Below are positions 21,690-33,310 of a stretch of 64,000 nucleotides of DNA, piece after piece. Within the stretch, counting starts at the first letter, position 1, and every line of letters starts with the position of its first letter. The notes beneath the pieces are model-generated. The model had not been told where the DNA came from, ran no database searches, and was given only the letters and a program-made list of their open reading frames with translations. A program made the position numbers and the translations under genes. This stretch comes from Odontocerum albicorne (Eukaryota; Arthropoda; Insecta; Trichoptera; Odontoceridae), in the NCBI GenBank assembly GCA_949825065.1, contig OX463842.1:52648034-52712033 (forward strand). The letters are read 5' to 3'.

Positions 21690-22790
21690 GCGGAATCCAA
21701 TGTCATGGTTATAGAAAATTGTAAAAAGAAAAGTAAATACTCACGTGGGCGAGTAATGAAATATAAATGCTAACTGTAGAAATTTGGTTTAAGGTAGTAT
21801 ATTCTCAAATTATGGAAGAGTACCAAAAAATATCAAGTCACGTGTAGTGATAGAAAACTAAGTCAATAGGGTACTTGAACATGCCATATATACTAAAATC
21901 AGACAGTATCAAAAAAAAATTACATTGATATTCCACAAGTGTATTTTAGTACCAACTATGATGCATGAAAGTGAAAAGTGGACGTGGGAAAGATTTAAGG
22001 GAACCATATAAATGCTGAAAAAATGCGTGCACTTAGAACACGTGGAGTGACAAAACGTGTATATGATAGAATACGGAATGAAGTGATTAACGATGAATGT
22101 TAACTTAAGGGTGGTTTGTTTAATAAGATTGAGAGCACTCTGATATGTCGAGTAAGATGGAGAGTACTCTGATTTGTTGAGTAAGATGAAGAGCACTCTG
22201 ATTTGTTGAGTAAGATGGAGATCACTCTGATTGATTGAGTAAGATGGAGAACACTGATATGTCGAGTAAGATGGAGATCACTCTGATTTATTGAGTAAGA
22301 TGGAGAACACTCTGATATGTCTAGTAAGATTGAGAGCACTCTGATATGTCAAGTAAGATGGAGAGAATTCTAATATGTCAAGTAAGATGGCGAGCACTCC
22401 GATTTGTTAAGTTAGATGGAGAACACTCTAATTTGTTGAGTAAGACGGAGAGCACTTTGATATGGTTAGGATACGTGGAACGAAGAAAAAAGAAAGACGT
22501 ACAAAACAAATATATATATCACAAATGTAAGTAGACGGCGTGATAGAGCATGAACATCGAAAATATGAGTAGCTCAAGTGAATATTTTGAAAGAAGAAAT
22601 TTTAAGAAATAAGATAAATTGTTTTTGTTGTATGAGGATATGTATGGATCTAAAAGAGGCGAAGGATGTGTTTTGAGATATGAAAACCTACAATCCTGGC
22701 ACTCTGTCTTCTCTGCCTATCTCAACAAGGAAATTACGTGATGGTATGTACACATATGTATATTTGTACTCGTATATTACATGCATTTAT
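21690..22790 (+). pseudogene. LINE family A, degenerate RT C-terminal region interrupted by a minisatellite
   Basis: Coding relics in changing frames: LVXGSIFSNYGRV and KNIKSRVVIEN (21780-21860), LVPTMMHESEKWTWERFK (about 21930-21995), then ALRTRGVTKRVYDRIRNEVI (about 22030-22090). These correspond to the YLGS, YGSETWTW and DRIRNEV blocks of insect LINE RTs. The next block, normally IESTLIRWFGHVER, has expanded into a ~29-bp tandem array (22115-22470). It resumes as TLIWLGYVERRKKKDVQNKY at about 22450-22512. The C-terminal tail (YEDMYGSKRGEGC) and 3' end (AATTACGTGATGGTATG) follow. Many stops and frameshifts; dead. Confidence 0.75.
22115..22470. repeat. 29-bp minisatellite inside a LINE reading frame
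   Basis: The unit is GAGTAAGATGGAGAGCACTC then TGATTTGTT. AGTAAGATG starts at 22151, 22180, 22209, 22238, 22265 and 22294, so most spacings are 29 bp with one 27-bp unit. There are about twelve units. The first unit merges with LINE coding sequence upstream (AAGATTGAGAGCACTCTG, which reads KIESTL) and the last with the same codons downstream (GAGAGCACTTTGATATGG). Frames of 62 to 95 codons on both strands are by-products. Confidence 0.9.
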
Positions 22791-23329
22791 TACGATCCAA
22801 CCTTCCAAAGCTTGTCAAATTGACCCGATCCTTTATCCTTGGTCCACTTTTGCACGAGACCTGTAAATTTGTTCAGTTATTCTTTCATAATTCGCTCTAT
22901 CTGAATCGTATCTTTTCCTTCTGTGTCTAACCAAAATCATCTTCTTTCGCCACACATTAATTTCTGACATCCTCATTAGTATTGTTCCTCATTAGTATTG
23001 TTCCCACATTTTTTTAGTACCCTTATTTATTCAACATTAATGTAATTTTTATTCTACACTGTATACACTTTCCTCCATATGGAAGATTGGTAAAAAAAAC
23101 TTCTATATTTTTTACTTTAAGCGATAAAAACGCGATTGTTCGGTAAGATGTAAACGCTCCATTTACCGTTGTGCCCGTCGCTTTCTCCTTTCACAATTAA
23201 ACTTAACATATTATTTTGCATTCAAAGAGTTTTTTGCGTGTTTCAATATTTTGTCATATCCTTATCGTGATTTCACTTCTTTTCTTAACATATTGTTAAC
23301 CTACCTTTGTCTACAATATATTTTTCTTT
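22791..23329. other. AT-rich spacer, no gene seen
   Basis: Nothing recognised. Confidence 0.45.
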
Positions 23330-23870
23330 TTCAACATATTACCTATTCTTATAAAGAATATACTTTTAATTCTCAATATATAATATGCTTATCAAGAATA
23401 AACTTTTAATATTCAATATATAATATGTTTATCAAGAATACACTTTTAATTTTCAATATATAATATGTTTATCAAGAATACAGTTTTAATTTTCAATATA
23501 TAATATGCTTATCAAGAATACACTTTTAATTTTCAATATGCTTATCAAGAATACACTTTTAATTTTCAATATATAATATGCTTATCAAGAAAACACTTTT
23601 AATTTTCAAAGTATAATACGCTTATCAAGAATACACTTTTAATTTTCAATACATAATATACTTATCAAGAATACACTTTTAATTTTCAATATATAATATG
23701 CTTATCAAGAATGCAGTTTTAATTTTCAATATATAATATGCTTATTATAATAAACTTTTAATTTTCAATATATAATATGCTTATCAATAATACAGTTTTA
23801 ATTTTCAATATACAATATGCTTATCGAGAATACGCTTTTTTTTAAATACGAGTATATGACCTATGCTTAT
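23330..23870. repeat. 40-bp AT-rich tandem repeat
   Basis: TATCAAGAATACACTTTTAA then TTTTCAATATATAATATGCT repeats, with starts at 23390, 23430, 23470 and 23510 (40-bp steps) and about twelve units overall. Some units are shortened. Isolated, more diverged units continue to about 24080. Confidence 0.9.
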
Positions 23871-24867
23871 TCGACAAAACACATTTTTTTAATACGCGAA
23901 TATTGAATATCATAATGAAAATACGCTTATTTTTTCCGTATATTACAATTCCTTGTTGAGAATCTTTGTTAAAATAGAACAACCACCCCTATCAAGAATA
24001 CACTTTTGTTTTCAATATATCACATTTCTTTATCAATAATACAATTCGGTTTCCGCGTATTACCTACCCTTATCGACAATACATTTCTCCTTTCTAATAT
24101 ACCGATACATTTTTATCCATATAAGACCTAGTAATGTTGAGAATTTACTATGTATTGTAGTAAAATATTGTATATACTCTCGTTATCTTCATAGACAGAA
24201 ATATATTATTTAAAACATTAATATTTCAAAGAAAGAGTGGCGAAAGAAAATCAAATGTTCTCCAAAAGCCGTGAGATCGTTATAAACGGTGGTTGTTTTC
24301 AGTAAGCGGAAAATAACCAATGGAAAAATAAGTAAATTAAAAAAATATATATAAAAAAAATACTTGAGAAATAGGAATTGAATAATATAAATATAGATTT
24401 GGTTTTACTGTTACTTAAAGATAAAACAATTCATTCAGATTTCGTTGAAATGGAAACATCTGGTCGGTTATCTAGCGCTGTCTCCATAACCCTTGTCACT
24501 CGTAGGGGTTTTTGTAACATCCAGAAAAATCAAAGGCAAGTCATCGTTTTTCAGAAAAAAATGTCATTTTCTTCCCACAATATATATTTTTCAAATATAT
24601 TAAATATGTTCTATCTATATCGCTAAAATACGTCATGCTAAACGCAAATTACGACTGATTTTTTACTGTTTTTAAAATATATTTATCCAATTTTATAAGA
24701 AAGTAAGTAAATGTGAATTTATAAGGAATTTGTAAGATGTGAACTTGAAAATAAGTTTATGTTAAATATTTGATATGATATGCAATAATTTAAAATTGCT
24801 TAAAATAATAAAAAAAAATCTAACAACATGAGCTATGGATCCTACAAATATTGTGTATTAAAACTAT
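23871..24867. other. AT-rich spacer, no gene seen
   Basis: Diverged 40-bp repeat remnants to about 24080; otherwise nothing recognised. Confidence 0.45.
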
Positions 24868-25012
24868 ATAATATGACGACGACATCTTTGTATCAGTTGT
24901 GTAGTCGCATATCTTGTGATCTGAGGGTTGTGGGTTTAATTCAAATTTGGAATATTTTTTCTAAGGGTTCCATTGTGGTGTATACTAAATCCCTTAACTT
25001 ATTTCTCCTTTA
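24868..25012 (+). repeat. Possible decayed tRNA-derived SINE, copy 3
   Basis: AGTTGTGTAGTCGCATATCT and GAGGGTTGTGGGTTTAATTC have the spacing and character of A and B boxes, in the same order as the SINE heads at 20342 and 32592. The body is too diverged to confirm membership. Confidence 0.35.
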
Positions 25013-26150
25013 TTAGTATATATTACATCATGGTAAAAACTCGTGCGGTTGTACTTTATGAACAAAAATGTATTACTTATAAGATTTGTATGCCAAATTT
25101 ATGAAATAAAATAGTGTATTTATCTTTTTTTACTTGTGATAACGTATTCTGTCGGAGGTTAGCTGCCAATACTGAGATTCTTATTCAAATCACTGCAACT
25201 GTAAGTAACTCAGTAGAACTACACACTTATTCCTGTTCGTTTTTAATCTGCCCCATTTGCTATTAACTCTTCCCAGGATGCTGTGTTGTGTAATATTGTA
25301 TCTTGTACCCTTCATTATGAACTGAAATATAGCAATTTGCGAACCTTCACAGTTTTTGGTATTTATTTGCTCCAGAGAACTTTGAGGATCGATATAAGAA
25401 AAACATATTCCTTTTTTTTAATTGGTCAGAAATACCAGAGCATTGGAAAAAATAAAAGTTTCCAGGTAATTGTTTAAAGTGTCATAATCCCCTCATCTCA
25501 GCATCCTCATTTCAAAGGTTTAGAGGACGGACTGATTATGTAAAAAAATGTTGCTCAACTCATATTGCTCGGCCATTATTACACTCAAAATGTTGTTTAG
25601 ATATACGATTGTCTAATTGGAGAATATGCGATTAGGACACAATAACGCTTTACGTCAGGTTCTCCACTAACATCCTTTCAGTTATGCGAGCGAGATGTTT
25701 ATTTTAATTCATAAAACATTTATTTGAAGCCTAAATGCGAAATCGCGTCGTAAAATGTTGGTTCCGTATTACAAAATTATGAAAAGTTATTATGAAACCT
25801 GTATCTAACTGGGTTTCGTCATTAATTTTAACATTAAAATAAAAAAAAACTATAATTTCAAGTAAAAAGGGGAGTAAACAATTTAATCAATATTTTATCA
25901 ATTTTTTTTTTTTATATTATTGTTATTTTTGTTTCAATTATGTTTTATTTTTGTTGTACTTACGTGTATATGATATATATACTATAATAATCAATGCAAA
26001 CTCAAGTGTTAAGGAAGCAGACTCAATCAAGTGGGTCTCGTAAATTGTATTTTTTTTTCGCTATCGTATCTTGGTAATATTTTCGTCTCTTTTGTTAAAT
26101 TATGGCTTGTGTTGTATTAAATTATTAAACAGGTTGGCGGTATCAAATTA
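25013..26150. other. AT-rich spacer, no gene seen
   Basis: About 1.1 kb with no recognised element or meaningful frame. Confidence 0.45.
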
Positions 26151-26164
26151 AATATACATTATTT

Positions 26165-26851
26165 ATAGTTAAGGCATTAACGTTGTTAAGGTTTAAAGAC
26201 ATTGTAATTAGTTTTATCAAACTCTGTTTATTCCACTTTTTGTAACGGTATAACCCTATCGGTTTTAAGGCTTTCACCTCATCTTCAGGGGAGCACAAAC
26301 AAGACTAAATTATGTTCAAACTGGTACCGATATACACGCTTCAACGGTTGGGGACATTCAGGTTGGGGACTTCACCTCATCATCAGGTGAGCACAAACAA
26401 GACTGAACTCTGTTCAAACTGGTACCGACATACACGCTTCTAATGGTAAACTGGTACCGACATACACGCTTCTAACGGTTGGGGACTGAGGGCTGAGGGA
26501 GGCAACGAAACGGAAGTAAATTGGACCGTTAACGGAAATTAATTCCGATAACGGAAATAAATTGGATAGATTAGAGTCTCTAGAAATGTCTAAGTCAGTG
26601 CATCAAGGTGAACATCTGGAAAACACATACATATATACCAAGAATCTCTCCGCTGCTCGCTGAGGTCATTCTATGCCTACCCCAGCCCCCGGTCCCCAGC
26701 TCAAATCTCATTTATCTCGGTACCAGTTCGAACATAATTCAGTCTTGTTTGAGCTCCCCTGATGATGAAGTGAAAGCCTTGAAACCGGTAGGGTTATACC
26801 GTTATAAAAAGTGGAATAAACAGTGTTTGATAAAACAAATAACAAAAATTG
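26165..26851. mobile_element. Penelope-like element, head-to-head composite copy
   Basis: The left extension (TAGTTAAGGCATTAACGTTG) and an inverted terminal arm (CACTTTTTGTAACGGTATAA...GGGGAGCACAAACAAG) open a minus-oriented part, which includes a local duplication of the ACTGGTACCGACATACACGC block near 26340-26480. From about 26535 the orientation reverses. GATAACGGAAATAAATTGGA and the LESLEMSKSV relic match the GIY-YIG protein tail of the copy at 63252, followed by the plus-oriented arm ending ACAGTGTTTGATAAAACAAA. It is coding-dead. Target duplication is not clear here. Confidence 0.75.
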
Positions 26852-26954
26852 ATTATATTATTTCTGCTACATTATATTTATGTTTAAGTTATTTGGTAAG
26901 AGCTAGATTTTAATGAAATCGATATTAAATTCATAAAAAGCCATTATAAGTGGA

Positions 26955-27195
26955 AAAGCGTTTTCTTTGAAAAATTACGTTTTATTTACAACATTTTACG
27001 TTTATGTAATTTAATAACGACTCTCTAACTTAAATTTTCATTTAATAATATTAAAAAATTAATAAAACGTAATTTTTCTTTAATTAATTATTAAAAAAAT
27101 TAATTAAAGAAAAATTACGTTTTATTTACAATATTTCACGTTTGTGTAATTTAATAACGACTCTCTAATTTAAATTTTCATTTAATAATATTAAA
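26955..27195. repeat. Direct duplication flanking a 29-bp perfect hairpin
   Basis: AAAATTACGTTTTATTTACA and the following ~85 bp occur twice (from about 26972 and 27112). Between them, 27061-27089 and 27098-27126 are perfect inverted 29-bp arms around an 8-nt loop. Very AT-rich; non-coding. Confidence 0.85.
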
Positions 27196-27763
27196 AAATT
27201 AAGTCATATTTATGAAAGTTCATCTTATGAGAATCTAGCCTTAAAGGTTACTTATATATTAGGTATAACTTTTAGGATAAGTTGTAATCAAAAACAACCT
27301 CCAGTGAAAATGAACACTTCAAAACGAAGGTAAAGCGGCAAGAACAATATTGACAAGTTCCCCGCGATGTTTTAATCCATGTCAGGACACGGCTTTTGGT
27401 ACCACACACCACACCTCCCGCTTCGTTGTTTACCCGTGTCTTGTTTACATTTTTAACCCACATTTCCAAGTCAAACACTTTGAGCTTGATAACAGACTTA
27501 GCAAATCCCTTTCCAAGTACCTAGCAGCCCTATTAGATCTATCTCGTGAAGTACATACCAAAATTACCACCACATAATTAGCACACACCCGCCACACACA
27601 ACCATATTAAACACTGCCTATAATCCATTAAGGCAGGCAGTCTTCCTAGCCTGATATATACACCCTTCAGTACACTACTGTGGGAAACTCTATCGGGAAT
27701 ATCAGGGGTCATCAAACTTTAAATATAAAACTTTTATATAATATTTTAGTAAAAATGTTTATA
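27196..27763. other. Spacer, no gene recognised
   Basis: A less AT-rich stretch at about 27300-27640 contains frames of 68 to 75 codons on both strands without recognisable domains. Confidence 0.4.
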
Positions 27764-28568
27764 CTCTAGGGCATAGGTTCTCAACGTGGGCGATAACGCC
27801 CCCTTTTGGGCGTTTGAGACTTTCAGGGGGGCAGTAGAAGACCCTGTCTAAAAAGACAAAAAAAAAACACGCTAATCACGTACTAACTAAAGTAAACTTT
27901 AATATTGGTGAATTTTTGTTATTGTTATTCTTTTTAATCATTTTTATCACGTGTGCGAAAATTCACATATTTCGGTAGTTCGAGAAGTGGATGAAAATTG
28001 AACTTAAAGATTCCATTACATTCAGATCTACATTAAATTGGATGATACAAAAATTTATATATAAAAATACCCAGGATTATGGCCGATTGTTGAACGATTT
28101 CTGATAGCATTCCCATCTTCCTATTTAGCTGAACATGGATTTAGTGCTGTAGCAACATTGGTAACTAAAAAGAGAAATCGGCTCCATGTTACTGAACGCG
28201 GGGACTTACGGTTGTTTTAAAGTAAAATCGAGCCTGATATTAACAGACTCCTTAAAATGCATCAAATTCAACCTTCTCATTAGATAAGTTATAAATTCAA
28301 TGTATTTTGAATGTTAATAAAAATACTTTTCAATATAATTAAGTATGCGTTTTAATTGTTCCCATTGAAACAGTCTTCTTTAAACTCAGAAATAGGATAG
28401 GGTCATATCCTATCTTACGACTATAGTATATAATATTACACGTTTAAATATAATCGTGGCAATAGCTGTTTCAGATTCGCAAGTAAAAAAAATTGGGGGG
28501 CTTTAGAAAAAAAAATATTCTCAAAGTGGGCGTTGGGCAAAATAAGGTTGAGAACCTATGCTCTAGAG
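27764..28568 (+). mobile_element. hAT-type deletion derivative with 8-bp target duplication
   Basis: The element 27772-28560 starts CATAGGTTCTCAAC and ends GTTGAGAACCTATG, 14-bp perfect inverted ends of the type seen in hAT transposons. Flanks CTCTAGGG (27764-27771) and CTCTAGAG (28561-28568) match at seven of eight positions, the hAT target-site length. Inside, 28077-28283 encodes the end of the hAT C-terminal dimerisation domain: PIVERFLIAFPSSYLAEHGF, SAVATLVTKKRNRL, ERGDLRL, an in-frame TAA at 28218, then KIEPDINRLL. The rest of the transposase is deleted. Similar C-termini occur in ZBED5/SCAN-like hAT-derived proteins. Confidence 0.88.
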
Positions 28569-28749
28569 GTTTAAATATATTTAAATTGATTCATTTATCA
28601 TAAACATTGCATTATCATCAACCACTGGTAAAGATGTACGTTCCCGAGTATCATCACTGTTGGTGTAAGCCTTCTTCCATCCACAACCCTCAATACAATT
28701 ATTTTTATCATCGATGTATCTAGTCTATTAGTGCTAGTCCGGGCATAAT

Positions 28750-28855
28750 AATTTTTTTATTTGTGTTCTGATGATAAGGTGAACACCTTTAAATCAGTAG
28801 GGTTATACTATTATCTTGAGTGGAAAAAACCGTACTTTTGTAAATCAATTACGCG
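28750..28855 (+). mobile_element. Decayed Penelope-like terminal repeat
   Basis: TTTGTGTTCTGATGATAAGG then CAGTAGGGTTATACTATTAT, GAGTGGAAAAAACCG and TTTTGTAAATCAATTACG follow the order of the Penelope arm at 63733-63824, with many substitutions. It appears to be an older copy. Confidence 0.55.
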
Positions 28856-29032
28856 TTATCTTAAAATTAACTTAATACATAAGATTCTAATCGATGATAC
28901 TCCTCTGTGGCTAACATTTTTTCTTCCATTTCACAAAGAAGAGTCGATAAGATAGATTCAAACGAGGACCCTTGTTTTGGTGCCATTGAGAATCCAACCT
29001 GAAACAGAGGGGCTTGGAAGTCAAGCGTTCTA

Positions 29033-29711
29033 TTAACCCATCCTTCCCTGTGATGTGTAACTAGTACACATTGCTTCTAAAAACTTTAATATCTCTATAA
29101 ATATAATAAATACTGGATTCAGATTTTAGGTATTCTTCCGTAGTACATTTAAGCATTGAATGAAAAAATAATATTTATAATAATTAGCACTTATCGGCCA
29201 CATCAGAGATATTTAGTGAAAATCGGGAATAAATTCACCAATACAATCAAACGTGTGCCAGTGTGTGACGTAGGTACATTATTTTAAAAACCGCTATGGG
29301 TGAGGAAGCAACACTATTCATTTCTCACTCTCACTCTACTTCGGTATATGGGAACGCACGAAATATAATCTCAGTTCCCAGTTGTTTCTTCCTTCGAGGA
29401 CAGATACACAGTGTTAGTGTTCCGTTGTAACATACACAGTGCTAGTGTTCCGAGTCCCGTCTCAGGTCTCAGTAGCTCTCGGCCATCTATTTGAAGTGGT
29501 CTCTTCGCCCGTTTTGTGAACGTCGACCGATGTTTTTTTTCATGTTTTCAGCAATAAAATTTCAATTTTTGATTTCAAATTTAATTGATTTAAGCGATTG
29601 GCTATAAATATTTCTATTTTTCCGATTTTAAATCGCTCATTTTTACATGTGTATTGAATACACAGCACCGGAACGCGTGGATTTTTTGTAGCACAGGACG
29701 GGAAAGGTTAA
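29033..29711 (+). mobile_element. TTAA-flanked MITE, subfamily P, copy 3
   Basis: TTAA at 29033-29036 and 29708-29711 with matching CCCATCCTTCCCTGTG and CAGGACGGGAAAGG ends. It is longer than other P copies because of extra sequence around 29385-29465, which contains two direct repeats of ACACAGTG(T/C)TAGTGTTCCG. Plus orientation. Confidence 0.88.
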
Positions 29712-29789
29712 CTACACGACAAAGATTTAACGTGTCTTTGTTTTACACTGAAAGGAATAAAATTTAATCAAACAGGTAGAAAATATTGT

Positions 29790-30215
29790 AATTGGTTTAA
29801 AAAAGCACTGTTTTTCCATTTAAGATAACTGGTATGACCCTACACCCTACTGGTTTAGAGGTTAAATCTAATCAGGGGAGCACAAATAAAATTAAATTTT
29901 TGCCCGGGCTGACCTGATGAACTTCACGCATCTAGTGGTAAAAAAATCGGGGATCGTAGGTGGAGAAATACAGGAGATGACTTCGGCAAGCAACTGTGAA
30001 ACCTTGGGAACGATTGTGTTTGTCAAGTGTTAACCCAAGTGCCCCGACTTTGACATTTTCGGATTGTTTACCGTCAGATGCGTTTAGTATGTCGGTGCTT
30101 GCCTGAGTATAATTCAATTATGTTTGTGCTATCCTGAAGATAAAGTGAAAACAATCGATAGAATCATATGATTACTTAAATGGAAATAACAGTGTTTTTT
30201 TTTTTAAATAAAAAC
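29790..30215. mobile_element. Decayed Penelope-like element with inverted arms
   Basis: A minus-type arm (GACCCTACACCCTACTGGTT, then CAGGGGAGCACAAATAAA) at 29820-29900 and a plus-type arm (GTGCTATCCTGAAGATAAAG...GGAAATAACAGTG) at 30125-30195 flank degenerate sequence containing a relic of the CGCATCTAGTGG block. Block order matches the younger copies at 54792 and 63252. Strong divergence suggests an old insertion. Confidence 0.55.
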
Positions 30216-30972
30216 AATATTTTACGTAGTGTTAACGCTATAACTACAAATAATATAGTGTATGAAAAATGTTTGAAAATTTCAACGCATTCATAAATAA
30301 TCACTTGCGGGGCAGTACAGAAGTTTTTAGACTCTACCACATGACTTGAAACTTTGCCATGTTCCACGGTTTGACAGTCACTGAAGTCAGTAATCCTGTC
30401 TATATGTGGGAGGAATATCCAGGAATGCTCCACCCAAGTGCCTACACTGGAACTTGATAGCGTGTTATTAGTTTCAATGTTCATCTTCTTGATATGACCT
30501 CAAGACCACTTTGCGTCATGGTTTAAAATAATAGTTATTTTCTTAGAAAATATCCCGTAATGTAGAACATATATGATCCAGCTATATCATTAAAGGGTAT
30601 GAGGTTGAAGAACTTTGTATATGAAAATAAATAAAGGGTGTCCCCTATTTCATATTGCTTTTTTAATTTATCAAATATTCTGAAAAGGGGTTAACCCCAG
30701 GTGCCCTATTTCATCCTGACGAGTATGAACCTTGTGGAGTTTTGAATATTAATTAATATGGTTTTTATTTTACTTTCGTCGTAATTTGAATACTAATGCA
30801 TATATTAACTTCTAACAGATTTTTTATTTTAAAATTTAATTACTTCTAGGTTTTGTTTTTTTTTATAGGTAGGTTTCCAAGTATTTATTGACGTAACAAA
30901 TTACCTATAGATTTTCATCCTTTAATTATGCAACAAGTTTTAATTTTTCAATTTATATTTCTTTATTCTTCT
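30216..30972. other. Spacer, no gene recognised
   Basis: A minus frame of 102 codons (30176-30484) overlaps the Penelope relic and has no recognisable domain. The rest is AT-rich. Confidence 0.4.
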
Positions 30973-31396
30973 TCTCAGTGTCATGTCAGGTCTCCCCAAT
31001 GTTGAAAATTGAGACTTGAGAGTAGATATCTTTGTCCCCGGCAGCCCGAAAAAGATCTCCAACGCTCCTTATGCCCGTCAAATCACGTATATTGCGGAGC
31101 CAGGAGATTTGCCTCCTGCCACCAACTCTTCGGCCTTCTATTTTGCCTTGGATGATCAAGTGTAGTAATTTGTACATTGCTCCTCTAAGTACATGACCCA
31201 AATAGGACACCTTTCGGATTTTAATATTAGTCAGAAACTCTCTATCAACTTTGGCTCTTTGAAGAACCCTCGTGTTGCTGACCATATCCGTCCAAGATAT
31301 CCGTAGCATTCTCCGGTGCATCCACATTTCGAATGCTTCCAGTCGGTTCATACTCCTTACTTTGAGGGTCCATGATTCTACTCCTTGCAATAACAT
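30973..31396 (-). pseudogene. RTE-like LINE, 5'-truncated C-terminal fragment
   Basis: Minus frame 30986-31396 is open for 136 codons: LLQGVESWTLKVRSMNRLEA, WMHRRMLRISWTD, KVSYLGHVLRGAMYKLLHLI, then WLRNIRDLTGIRSVGDLFRA and SQVSIFNIGET before the stop. It is colinear with 300-740 of the copy at the left window edge. Upstream (above 31399) turns AT-rich at once, the mark of 5' truncation. No catalytic RT motif is included, so it cannot be active despite the open frame. The terminus ends in the GACATGACACTGAGAAGAAG block. Confidence 0.88.
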
Positions 31397-31571
31397 ATAT
31401 ATTTCTTTAAAATTTTATTTTTGCTTAAGCTATTTTGAATCAGTAAAAAGCATAAATGTTTAGATTTTTTAGCATATTCATAAATATAAATGAACAAAGT
31501 ATGTTGCGTCGAATTTTTTTTAATTCATCTTAAATGATTATATTTTTTCTAGTATTATTGTATTGAACATT

Positions 31572-32125
31572 TTGAAAAGGCTGAAGCAAGGATGCGTTTT
31601 GTCACCCTCGTTATTTAATATTTATATAGATTCATGTTTGAAGGAACTACAAAGGGCAATTGGTGTCAAATTGGAACTTAAACAGATCACTGTATGCTGA
31701 TGACGGTGGTGCGGGAGGAGAGTGAAGATGAATTGTATAATTTGATAAAAAAATTAACGAAAGATGCGTAGAAAAAAATATTTGAATAAATGTGCGAAAT
31801 TCAAAATAACGGTGATAGAAAAAATGTGATAGAAAAAAGTTAATTCGACATATGTGTGAACAAAAAAATATTGAAAATATTGAGCAATTCTGCTATTTGG
31901 ATAGCCTTTTCTCAGACAATAGAGGAGTCAAGAGGGATATCGAACGGTTTGTAGCAAAAACAAAAAAAAAGTCAATAGGGAACTAAAGCATACAAGTTCA
32001 ACCCAGCCAAAATTATCTAAGATGTTAGACAACAGTATTTGGGTTTCAACTTTGATACACGAAAGAGAAATTTAGACGGGAGAAAATACTGATAGAAGCC
32101 GAATTAAAAATGTAGAAACGCTTCC
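31572..32125 (+). pseudogene. LINE RT fragment retaining YADD, probably family A
   Basis: LKQGCVLSPSLFNIYIDSCL (about 31581-31640) is RT motif B and its flank. After a frameshift, SLYADDGG at about 31687-31710 is the catalytic motif C, with YADD intact at 31693-31704. Downstream in further frames are EDELYNLIKKLTKDA, LFSDNRGVKRDIERFVAKTK and VSTLIHERE, matching the order of family A relics at 21690. At least three frame changes and several stops are present. Confidence 0.75.
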
Positions 32126-32590
32126 ACTTTAAAACCGTTAGTGAACTCAAATAAAACAATGGTTTATACAAAATAAAAATAAATTATTTATTTATTTTAC
32201 TTCAACAATAGTAAAATTATAATAAATTTGTATAATATTAAGAATTATATGCCTCCTTTGTTTTTATATTTCCTCTCATTTACTTTAATTGGCGTTAGCA
32301 AGAAACACCGGTTTTATTTGATTATTTGAAATAAATCCAGTTACGGGGAACGAAGTTAAATATTGTTGAGAAATTTCAAAAGATGTAAAGGTGAGAAAAT
32401 TTAAATACAAAAGAGTGGGTTTGCCTAAATTTATGAATTTGGACGATGAAGATACAGCGTTTGTGGATAAGTAAGTGTTGATATAAATAATATCTGTCTT
32501 CTGTGCTTACCTCAAAAATTCTGTGCTTACCTCAAAAAGCTGTCCATATATCTAACAAGAAAATAAATTTATATTTTGACGACTTATAAT
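32126..32590. other. AT-rich spacer, no gene seen
   Basis: A short direct repeat (ATTCTGTGCTTACCTCAAAA-like) occurs around 32496-32539. Otherwise nothing recognised. Confidence 0.4.
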
Positions 32591-32591
32591 G

Positions 32592-32780
32592 ATGACTTCT
32601 GTTATCTATTTGGTAACATGCTTGTCTTCCAGTCTGTGGGTTGCGGGTTGAATTTCTGTTGGTACCCGATTTTTTTAAAAAGGATTCCAGCCTGGTTTAC
32701 ACTTGAAGCCTATTTTACATCTTTATGAAATAGATTGTCACATGACAAGTTTGCCAGATTATACAGTGTAAAATAACAAT
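32592..32780 (+). repeat. tRNA-derived SINE, copy 2
   Basis: TTTGGTAACATGCTTGTCTT (A-box-like) and GGGTTGCGGGTTGAATTTC (B-box-like) are followed by a body with AAGCC, ACATCTTT and AGATTGTCACATGACAA, in the same order as the minus-strand copy at 20160-20342. The 3' part runs directly into the LINE 3' end at about 32790. Confidence 0.65.
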
Positions 32781-32789
32781 GTAATTTTA

Positions 32790-33310
32790 TTTAAATTTTA
32801 TTTTATTTTATTAACGACGCAACAGTGTCTTTTATACACAAATGAACATATGACAAGTTATACAAGTACTTAAAATTATTGACAAAGAGTACAAAACTTT
32901 ATCTTAAACTAACATGAAGATACAAAAAGCAGTAGTAATAATAAATTACAGTCATTGTTTAAAATTATTCAATATTAATATGTATATTTAAGTTCAATAT
33001 ATGTATGTTATGTATACAACAAACTACTACTATATATTACCAAACTTCACCAAGCAGACTTACTTAATTTTCGAAGACTTATTTTATAGTGGTAAAGAAC
33101 TAAGATTTGTTTTCAGTGGAAAAACGCTTATATAGAACAAGAATTCGATTTTTTGAGAATTTTGTGAATAGATCTATAGATATCGAAAACACGTGGGCTC
33201 ACTTGTAAAACGAGATGCAAGTTGCTTTGCAGAATCGAAACCTTCCACATGTTGATGCAGGGCTACTCAACTCCAGAAGCATGGTACTATATTGCTCTTG
33301 TATGTTTCGT
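32790..33310 (-). repeat. Dispersed LINE-like 3' fragment (family R5), copy 1
   Basis: The minus-strand sequence matches 45640-46175 on the plus strand. Shared blocks include CATGTTGATGCAGGGCTACT, CAGAATCGAAACCTTCCACA, GGTAAAGAACTAAGATTTGT and a terminal GACACTGTTGCGTC followed by a TAAAA-type tail (minus strand). The oligo-TAAAA end suggests retroposition. No protein domain was recognised. Confidence 0.65.

Noticed and set aside
22100..22534. Several 60- to 95-codon frames
   Set aside because: They are by-products of the 29-bp minisatellite inside the LINE relic.
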